Source: Bacteroidia bacterium (GTDB lineage: Bacteria; Bacteroidota; Bacteroidia; Bacteroidales; Paludibacteraceae). From it: 40,263 bases of DNA. The notes below the pieces were generated by a model that did no database searches, was not told the origin of the DNA, and worked only from the letters and a program-made list of their open reading frames with translations. The stretch is taken from NCBI GenBank assembly GCA_009929445.1, contig SAAL01000025.1, positions 1 to 40,263 of the forward strand, read 5' to 3'. The first letter of the stretch is position 1. Every line of letters begins with the position of its first letter. Shown here in pieces: positions 34,748 through 40,263 of the stretch. A program made the translations under genes and the position numbers.

Positions 34748-35019
34748 ACAGAACTTGATAATAAAATTGAGTTGTTTAATTTGTTTATATATGAGTCCAC
34801 TCCGAAAAGTCATAATTTATAAAAATCTAAGATTTTTATCCTTTGTGTCGAAATTAAATGTGTTGATAATCAATTAGATATAAAATTAGTTTCTTTGTGT
34901 AACTTGGTGTTTTAGTGTCTTTGTGGCAAAAACAAGGTTTTCGGAGCTGACTCTTATATTATTTTCTGATATTATTTGCAATCCTATCCGGAACTTTTTT
35001 CTTTTGTGTTTTTAATAAG
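34748..35019. other. Gene-free stretch between gmk and nadD
   Basis: No open frame of note. AT-rich DNA contains the degenerate cttagtg-type repeat at 34893-34933, and the nadD promoter begins at its right edge. Confidence 0.5.
34893..34933 (+). repeat. Degenerate cttggtg/tttagtg intergenic repeat
   Basis: CTTTGTGTAACTTGGTGTTT followed by TAGTGTCTTTGTGGCAAAAAC. It resembles the inverse sequence at 4315-4343. Both copies lie upstream of a palindromic element (B or F) and a housekeeping gene. Confidence 0.4.
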
Positions 35020-35050
35020 TTTGAACTCTTGCACTAAATACTTATTTTTG
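35020..35050 (+). promoter_or_regulatory. Promoter of nadD
   Basis: TTTG (35020-35023), 19 nt, TATTTTTG (35043-35050): a full consensus match. Transcription should start near 35057, so palindromic repeat F lies in the mRNA leader. Confidence 0.7.
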
Positions 35051-35060
35051 CATCAACCAG

Positions 35061-35092
35061 AAGTCCCCCTTGCGGGGGATTTAGGGGGCTTT
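35061..35092 (+). repeat. Dispersed palindromic repeat, copy F, in the nadD leader
   Basis: AAGTCCCCCTTGCGGGGGAT followed by TTAGGGGGCTTT. CCCCC/GGGGG around TTGC makes a stable small hairpin, ending 11 bp before the nadD ATG. Confidence 0.75.
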
Positions 35093-35103
35093 ACACTAAA
35101 ATT

Positions 35104-35688
35104 ATGAAATCAATCGGCCTTTTCTTCGGTTCATTTAATCCTGTTCATTTGGGTCATACCAGTCTGGCAGAGTATATTTTTGAATTTTCGGGTGTTGACG
35201 AAATCTGGTTCGTGGTCAGCCCGCGCAATCCGCTGAAAGATCAATCGGAGCTGATAGATGAGTACCTGCGACTCCGGATGCTGCATCTTGCAACTGAAAA
35301 CACAGAATATCTCGTGCCATCAGACATCGAATTTGAGCTTCCAAAACCATCATACACTATCAATACGCTGAAAACACTGAGTGAACGATTCCCTGAAGAC
35401 AATTTTATTTTGCTGATTGGGAGCGATAATATGCAGATTTTCGACCAGTGGAAAGATTATCAGACCATTCTGGATGATTATTCGGTGCTTGTTTATCCGC
35501 GCGAAGGTTATTCTTACGAAGAATTTGAAGAAAAGTATCCGGAAATGCAAATTCTGGAAGAAGCACCGTTTTTCGATGTTTCATCTACTGAAATACGTAC
35601 ACTTATAAAAAACAAACAGGATGCAAGCCCCTGGCTGCATCCCGAAGTGTATCAGTTTATCAGAGATAACGGTCTTTATACTGATTAA
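35104..35688 (+). CDS. nadD: Nicotinate-nucleotide adenylyltransferase
   Basis: This 194-residue nucleotidyltransferase makes NaAD from nicotinate mononucleotide and ATP in NAD synthesis. The HxGH-type ATP site is in GLFFGSFNPVHLGHTSLAEY (5-24, HLGH). WFVVSPRNPLK provides substrate contacts and the C-terminal SSTEIRTLI motif (around 160-168) is the second nucleotidyltransferase signature. It is the third gene of the yicC-gmk-nadD order but has its own promoter; repeat F lies between promoter and start. Confidence 0.94.
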   Translation: MKSIGLFFGSFNPVHLGHTSLAEYIFEFSGVDEIWFVVSPRNPLKDQSELIDEYLRLRMLHLATENTEYLVPSDIEFELPKPSYTINTLKTLSERFPEDNFILLIGSDNMQIFDQWKDYQTILDDYSVLVYPREGYSYEEFEEKYPEMQILEEAPFFDVSSTEIRTLIKNKQDASPWLHPEVYQFIRDNGLYTD

Positions 35689-35723
35689 TTTCTTGTAATT
35701 CGAAAAAATCGGGAAATTTATAT

Positions 35724-36359
35724 TCACAGAAAAGGATTATACTGCCTTTCGTATCCAATGGTAGTAGACGGTCCGTGACCGCAATACACAACTGTTTCAT
35801 CGGGCAGGGTCATCAGTCTTTCTTCAATGGATTTGATCAGCGTAGCATAATCGCCCTTTACAAAGTCGGTACGACCAATCGAACTGTTGAAAAGTACGTC
35901 GCCAACGAAAACCACTCCCGCCTCTTTACAATACAATGAAAAGCTTCCCGGTGAATGACCCGGAGTATGCATGGCTATCAGCGACGTATTTCCGAAATTA
36001 ATTATTTGATTATCAGTAATATAGTTTCCCGGACGCTGTACAGATTCCGAATAGGGTATTCCCCAGTTTTTAGCTACCAGATGAGCAGAATCAAGCAAAA
36101 ATTCATCTTCAGCGCCGGCATCAGGCATTATTCCGTAGGTTTCATGTAAAAATTTATTGCCAAACTGATGGTCAAAATGCAAATGGGTATTAATCACACG
36201 TTTCAAAGTGAGTTGATTTTCTTCAATAAACCGCTTAATCCGTTCTTTTTCTTTATCAAACAGCATACCGGCATCAATCACAGCCGCTTCACCTGTTTCA
36301 TCCCAAATCAGATAGGTGTTCTCCTGCAGCGGATTAAAAGGAAAAACTTTTACGTTCAT
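35724..36359 (-). CDS. MBL-fold metallo-hydrolase (glyoxalase II-like)
   Basis: This 211-residue cytosolic metallo-beta-lactamase-fold enzyme has the zinc-binding HxHxDH motif as THLHFDHQFG (58-67; H59, H61, D63, H64). HTPGHSPGSF supplies the next His, GDVLFNSSIGRTD the bridging Asp, and CGHGPST the last His near the C-terminus. The N-terminal MNVKVFPFNPLQENTYLIWD is the usual start of the group related to hydroxyacylglutathione hydrolase (glyoxalase II), which is shorter than true GloB. The thioester substrate is not determinable. It is convergent with nadD and preceded by a heptamer repeat. Confidence 0.88.
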   Translation of the reverse strand: MNVKVFPFNPLQENTYLIWDETGEAAVIDAGMLFDKEKERIKRFIEENQLTLKRVINTHLHFDHQFGNKFLHETYGIMPDAGAEDEFLLDSAHLVAKNWGIPYSESVQRPGNYITDNQIINFGNTSLIAMHTPGHSPGSFSLYCKEAGVVFVGDVLFNSSIGRTDFVKGDYATLIKSIEERLMTLPDETVVYCGHGPSTTIGYERQYNPFL

Positions 36360-36371
36360 ATTTGAAAAATT

Positions 36372-36403
36372 AGAAATTAGAAGTCAGAAGTCAGAAATTA
36401 GAA
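36372..36403. repeat. Tandem heptamer repeat (AGAAATT / AGAAGTC)
   Basis: Four full 7-bp units and a partial one: AGAAATT, AGAAGTC, AGAAGTC, AGAAATT, AGAA. It begins 13 bp upstream of the MBL-fold gene start. Confidence 0.7.
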
Positions 36404-36508
36404 TAAAAAATAAGCACAAATTTTAGAGAATTTTCACTCAATAATATAAAGTAGAAATGCTGCACTTTCCATTTCACTTGCGGGGTAAGGGTTAGGGATA
36501 AGGGCTTT

Positions 36509-37129
36509 CTAAAGAGGCAAATAAACAACCTTTTTTGTTTCGAAAAATTCTCCGGAAAAAAAATCCTTCAATGCATACGTTTCTGCTGTATTTCTGAAAG
36601 GCAGTATTTCGTGTTCAAGTTCGCCGCCTTTCAGACAGATTAAACCATTCGGGAGTGCATTTTGTTGTTTCGGACTTATGTTTTTCCGGCAGAGCTTCAC
36701 CAGTTCGGCAAGCGGCATAACTGCCCGGCTTACCACAAAGTCGTATTTGTTTTTTTCCTCCTGAATTCTCGAATGTTTTAATTCAATGTTTTTCAATTGA
36801 ATAAAAGATGAAATCTCCTGTGCAACTTTAATCTTTTTACCAATGCTGTCAATGAGTGTAAAATGAACTTCCGGAAAAAATATTGCCAGCGGAATACCCG
36901 GAAATCCACCTCCGGTGCCAACGTCTAAAACCCTTGTACCCGCTTTGAAGTGGATGACTTGGGCAATTCCGAGTGAGTGCAGCACGTGTCTTTCATACAA
37001 ATTATCAATATCCTTGCGTGAAATCACATTGATTTTACTGTTCCAATCTACATATAAATCATACAGAGCGCCGAATTGCGACACCTGAGTTTCATTTAAA
37101 TTTGTAAAGTATTTCAGAATTAAATCCAT
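36509..37129 (-). CDS. rsmG: 16S rRNA (guanine(527)-N7)-methyltransferase RsmG
   Basis: This protein of about 206 residues (gid family) methylates G527 of 16S rRNA using SAM. It shows FGALYDLYVDWNSKINVISR (about 20-39), HVLHSLGIA, the SAM motif VLDVGTGGGFPGIPLAI, LIDSIGKKIKVAQEI and the VVSRAVMPLAELVKLC block. The start MDLILKYF at 37129 matches the family; another ATG two codons upstream (37135) is equally open. The promoter is at 37155-37186 (minus strand). Its stop codon is directly followed on the coding strand by a C-rich AAAGCCCTTATCCCTAACCC segment. It is divergent from fabD. Confidence 0.93.
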   Translation of the reverse strand: MDLILKYFTNLNETQVSQFGALYDLYVDWNSKINVISRKDIDNLYERHVLHSLGIAQVIHFKAGTRVLDVGTGGGFPGIPLAIFFPEVHFTLIDSIGKKIKVAQEISSFIQLKNIELKHSRIQEEKNKYDFVVSRAVMPLAELVKLCRKNISPKQQNALPNGLICLKGGELEHEILPFRNTAETYALKDFFSGEFFETKKVVYLPL

Positions 37130-37154
37130 ACACATTTAATTTTTTTTGTGTTTT

Positions 37155-37186
37155 CAAAAGTACTTCATTTTTTGCAGATACTCAAA
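37155..37186 (-). promoter_or_regulatory. Promoter of rsmG
   Basis: On the minus strand: TTTG (37183-37186), 20 nt, TACTTTTG (37155-37162), a full consensus match 25 bp before the ATG. Confidence 0.75.
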
Positions 37187-37223
37187 CCGCTTATAAAACA
37201 TTTTCAGAATGGATTAAAATTTG

Positions 37224-37231
37224 TAACTTTG
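37224..37231 (+). promoter_or_regulatory. -7 box (TAACTTTG) of fabD
   Basis: TAnnTTTG match 66 bp before the fabD ATG, with a weak TTTC 18 nt upstream. Confidence 0.5.
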
Positions 37232-37296
37232 CACCCGTTTTTTGAATAATCAATTAATCAGAATAAATACAAACTAAATAAGCAACTTAGAAAATT

Positions 37297-38172
37297 ATGA
37301 GAGCATACATATTTCCCGGTCAGGGAGCGCAGTTTACAGGCATGGGAAAGGATTTGTACGAAAATTCGCCATTAGCCAGAGAGTATTTTGAAAAAGCCAA
37401 TGAAATTCTTGGTTATCGCATTACCGATTTAATGTTTGAAGGAACTTCCGAAGATCTTCGTCAGACCAAGGTAACTCAACCCGCCGTTTTTCTTCATTCA
37501 GTAATTTCGGCCATTGCCCTGGGCGATAAGTTTAAACCCGATATGGTTGCCGGTCATTCACTGGGCGAATTTTCGGCACTGGTTGCAGCCGGAGCACTAA
37601 CTTTTGAAGAAGGGCTCAGACTCGTGTACGCTCGTGCAATGGCCATGCAGAAGGCATGTGAAAAAGAACCTTCAACAATGGCTGCCGTACTCGGACTTGA
37701 CGACGAAACAGTGGAGGAAGTTTGCGACGAGGTGAATAAAGAACACATTGTGGTGGCAGCTAATTACAACAGTCCGGGACAATTAGTCATCTCGGGATCA
37801 ATCGAAGGAATTGACAAAGCCTGTGAATTGCTGAAACAACGCGGTGCCAAACGCGCCCTGAAGCTGCCCGTAGGAGGAGCATTCCATTCACCCCTCATGG
37901 AACCTGCCAGACAGGAACTCCAGGCTGCCATCGAAAAAGCAGTTGTAAGCACTCCTGTCTGCCCTGTATATCAGAATGTGAACGCAAATCCGCAAACAGA
38001 TCCGGAGTCGATCAAAAAAAACCTGATAGCACAGCTCACCGCACCCGTACGCTGGACTCAAACCGTAAAAAATATGATCAACGACGGAGCTGATGAATTT
38101 ATCGAACTTGGCCCGGGCGATGTGCTGAAAGGTTTGGTTAAAAAAGTAAATCCGGATATAATCACCGGATAA
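37297..38172 (+). CDS. fabD: Malonyl-CoA:ACP transacylase
   Basis: This 291-residue cytosolic enzyme transfers malonyl from CoA to acyl-carrier protein for fatty-acid elongation. The FPGQGAQFTGMG start motif (6-17), nucleophile GHSLGE (S88), Arg-containing YARAMAMQKA and active-site His in GGAFHSPLM (about H198) are all present. ANYNSPGQLVISG and the C-terminal ELGPGDVLKGLVKK are also typical. No other fab genes are adjacent. A terminator follows at 38196. Confidence 0.95.
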   Translation: MRAYIFPGQGAQFTGMGKDLYENSPLAREYFEKANEILGYRITDLMFEGTSEDLRQTKVTQPAVFLHSVISAIALGDKFKPDMVAGHSLGEFSALVAAGALTFEEGLRLVYARAMAMQKACEKEPSTMAAVLGLDDETVEEVCDEVNKEHIVVAANYNSPGQLVISGSIEGIDKACELLKQRGAKRALKLPVGGAFHSPLMEPARQELQAAIEKAVVSTPVCPVYQNVNANPQTDPESIKKNLIAQLTAPVRWTQTVKNMINDGADEFIELGPGDVLKGLVKKVNPDIITG

Positions 38173-38195
38173 CTCATTTTTTTTCAAATACAATT

Positions 38196-38235
38196 AAAAA
38201 AGCGCTGTAGTAAATTCTGCAACGCTTTTTTATTG
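38196..38235 (+). terminator. Terminator of fabD
   Basis: AAAAAAGCG (38196-38204) pairs with CGCTTTTTT (38223-38231), extended by TGTAG/CTGCA inside one mismatch. Confidence 0.8.
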
Positions 38236-38337
38236 TTTTTTTATACCGTTTTATTGCTATTTTTTTTATACCTTTGATGTGAAAATTAAATTATTTTTTT
38301 TTACACATTTAATTCCATCTAACGCATTAAATAACAA

Positions 38338-40242
38338 ATGTTTATGTCAAAAAAACTTTTAATCAGAGACCTCACATTACGCGATGGTCAGCAGTCGTCT
38401 TTTGCAACCCGCATGAGTCAACCACAGATTGACCGGGTATTACCTTACTACAAGGAAGCTAATTTTTATGCCATGGAGGTTTGGGGAGGAGCCGTGCCAG
38501 ACTCTGTGATGCGCTATTTGGGCGAAAATCCGTGGCATCGGTTGGAAAAAATCCACAAAGGAGTGGAAGGCGTATCCAAATTAACAGCTCTGTCGCGCGG
38601 CAGAAATCTTTACGGTTATGCACCATATCCGGATGAAATTATCGATGGTTTCTTTAAAAATGCTGTAAGTTCAGGATTGGATATCATGCGGATTTTCGAT
38701 GCACTTAATGACGTCGAAAATATAAAATCAAGCGTAAAATCGATCAAAAAATATGGTGGAATGGCTGATTGCGCAGTGTGTTATACCATTGATCCAAAGT
38801 ATGATGATGAAATAAAAATTGTAGAAAAGAAAGGTTTTCTGGGCCTGTTCAATAAAAAAGAAGAAGTTGTAGTGAAAAGACAACCAGTTTTCACCGATAC
38901 TTATTTTCTGAATAAAGCCAAAGAAATGGAAGCTCTCGGAGCCGATATGATTACCATCAAGGATATGAGTGGCCTTATACCACCCTCACGAGTGGCTTCT
39001 CTGATGACGTTGTTCAAAAAAGAACTGAAAGTACCCGTTGATTTCCATACGCATTGTACACCAGGTTTCGGCTTAGGTTCTGTACTCACTGCCATTATGT
39101 ATGGTGTGGATGTGGTAGATACAAATATATGGTACTTTTCCGGAGGTCCTGCCGCACCGGCAATCGAACTGATTTATCTTTTCTGTAAAAAACTCGGTAT
39201 TGAGCTGGATGTAAACATGAAAGCTGTAGCCAAAATCAATAAGGAGCTGGAAGGAATCCGCAGGGAACTGGCCGCTTTTGATACCGGAAAGCACTTCCCG
39301 AAAGCATTTAATCCGCTTACTGATAAACTACCGGCTGAAATTGACAAAGAATTTGACAAAGCCATCGAAGCAGTGAAGAAAGAGGATGAAAATGCTCTGC
39401 TGGCTGCCTGCTACGCTATCGAAGCTTACTTTGAATTCCCGAAACCGGACGATCTGGTTCGTAAAGCGGAAGTTCCGGGCGGAATGTACACCAACATGGT
39501 GGCACAGCTGAAGCAATTCAATTCAATGGATATTCTTGAAGACGCCTTACACCTGATTCCTAGCGTACGTTTGGATTCCGGATTACCTCCGCTCGTAACT
39601 CCAACCAGTCAGATTGTTGGTGCACAAGCTGTAGCTTCCGCACTGAACATTAAAAACGGAAGACCGAAATATGCTAATCCGTCCAATCAGTTTATTGCCC
39701 TTGTGAAGGGAGAATACGGAAAAACTCCGGTTCCCGTTGATCCAAAGTTCCGGGAACATATCACCGGTTCACCCAGAGAAATGCCCTATGATACAAGTGG
39801 TTACAAACGTCAGGATAATCCTGTATTGCCGGAATTTGGCAATGTAAAACTGGCAAAGGACGAAAAGGACGAATTGCTTCTGGAGTTATTCCCATCAGTA
39901 GCTACTAACTACCTCAGGGGCATTCGTGAAAACGAATATAAACTCAATCCGCAGCCTGCTCAGGTAGCTGAAACCAAAGAAACTGTAAAAAAAGAAACTG
40001 TTACTGAAGTTCAGCAGCCTGTAGGGAAAAAAATGAAATGTCCGCTTCCGGGTACCATTTTGAGCGTGAAAGTAAAAGTAGGCGATGTAGTGAAAGACGG
40101 ACAAACCCTGTTCATTCTGGAAGCTATGAAAATGGAAAACAACATTACTTCCGAATTTAACGGAAAAGTGATTAATATCTTCGTAAAACCCGGTGAAATA
40201 GTACCTGAAGGTGCTCCATTGGTTGAAATTGCCCACGAATAA
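38338..40242 (+). CDS. Biotin-containing carboxyltransferase subunit (oxaloacetate decarboxylase alpha / pyruvate carboxylase subunit B-like)
   Basis: This 634-residue protein has an N-terminal HMGL-like carboxyltransferase barrel: LIRDLTLRDGQQSS (about 7-20), the metal- and keto-acid-binding segment DMITIKDMSGLIPP with its catalytic Lys, and VDFHTHCTPGFG with the metal His pair. A conserved PYC/OADA domain follows (GGMYTNMVAQLKQF). After a Pro/Glu/Val-rich linker (about 535-560) comes a C-terminal biotinyl domain with EAMKMEN, whose first Lys is biotinylated. It exchanges carboxyl groups between biotin and pyruvate/oxaloacetate. Whether it belongs to a sodium-pumping decarboxylase or to a two-subunit pyruvate carboxylase depends on a partner subunit, and none is visible before the window ends 21 bp later. 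ATG 38344 (MSKKLLIRD) is an equally likely start. Confidence 0.88.
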   Translation: MFMSKKLLIRDLTLRDGQQSSFATRMSQPQIDRVLPYYKEANFYAMEVWGGAVPDSVMRYLGENPWHRLEKIHKGVEGVSKLTALSRGRNLYGYAPYPDEIIDGFFKNAVSSGLDIMRIFDALNDVENIKSSVKSIKKYGGMADCAVCYTIDPKYDDEIKIVEKKGFLGLFNKKEEVVVKRQPVFTDTYFLNKAKEMEALGADMITIKDMSGLIPPSRVASLMTLFKKELKVPVDFHTHCTPGFGLGSVLTAIMYGVDVVDTNIWYFSGGPAAPAIELIYLFCKKLGIELDVNMKAVAKINKELEGIRRELAAFDTGKHFPKAFNPLTDKLPAEIDKEFDKAIEAVKKEDENALLAACYAIEAYFEFPKPDDLVRKAEVPGGMYTNMVAQLKQFNSMDILEDALHLIPSVRLDSGLPPLVTPTSQIVGAQAVASALNIKNGRPKYANPSNQFIALVKGEYGKTPVPVDPKFREHITGSPREMPYDTSGYKRQDNPVLPEFGNVKLAKDEKDELLLELFPSVATNYLRGIRENEYKLNPQPAQVAETKETVKKETVTEVQQPVGKKMKCPLPGTILSVKVKVGDVVKDGQTLFILEAMKMENNITSEFNGKVINIFVKPGEIVPEGAPLVEIAHE

Positions 40243-40263
40243 TACAGGAACTATTCGTTTGAA

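Noticed and set aside
33902..35092. CRISPR array
   Set aside because: The repeats are palindromic, differ in length, are irregularly spaced, alternate in orientation and overlap genes. No cas genes are present.

Overview
The window looks like a chromosomal segment of a Bacteroidota (probably Bacteroidales-type) anaerobe. The evidence is Bacteroidota promoter signatures (TTTG, 19-20 nt, TAnnTTTG) at several genes, weak or absent Shine-Dalgarno sites, moderately AT-rich DNA, and gene neighbourhoods typical of the phylum: HsdR_N-domain protein/amn/holA, yicC-gmk-nadD, and nrfHA with cytochrome c maturation genes. The species cannot be named from sequence alone.

Layout. 1-2000: a sulfide:quinone-oxidoreductase-like flavoprotein followed by a 53-residue small protein. 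2080-6384: a decayed alkD-like DNA-alkylation-repair pseudogene, an HsdR_N-domain protein divergent from AMP nucleosidase (amn), holA, and a yeiH-type transporter gene with an internal stop. 6500-8941: malic enzyme/phosphotransacetylase fusion (maeB) with a strong terminator. 9000-15065: a respiratory ammonifying nitrite reductase cluster (nrfH, nrfA, ResB-like, CcsA, outer-membrane porin). 15100-17270: a THUMP-like methyltransferase, SRP RNA directly joined to tRNA-Thr, and tRNA-Gln. 17390-20000: a DUF937 protein and an AspT/YidE-type exchanger. 20000-25840: hisB fusion, an exported alkaline-phosphatase-fold protein, a PatB/MalY C-S lyase, ung and a YpfJ-type metallopeptidase. 26080-26980: a decayed orphan trpF and mostly empty DNA. 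26985-32914: Gfo/Idh/MocA oxidoreductase, recF, a lipoprotein, tex and an outer-membrane barrel. 33000-35700: yicC, gmk, nadD. 35720-40242: a metallo-beta-lactamase-fold hydrolase, rsmG, fabD and a biotin-dependent carboxyltransferase subunit.

Physiology. nrfHA plus a dedicated-looking heme-ligation pair indicates menaquinol-driven nitrite reduction to ammonium at the membrane. The SQR-like protein suggests sulfide or polysulfide oxidation into the quinone pool. MaeB and the biotin-dependent carboxyltransferase sit at the pyruvate/oxaloacetate node. The rest is mainly housekeeping.

Most unusual signal. Short GC-rich palindromic repeats are scattered between genes and are concentrated around gmk, where at least two copies carry a second repeat nested inside them. 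One copy lies in frame inside the gmk coding region, adding about 25 residues before the P-loop. The next copy supplies the gmk stop codon, another begins on the yicC stop codon, and a fourth lies between the nadD promoter and its start. The window also holds three genes (alkD-like, yeiH, trpF) caught at different stages of decay.
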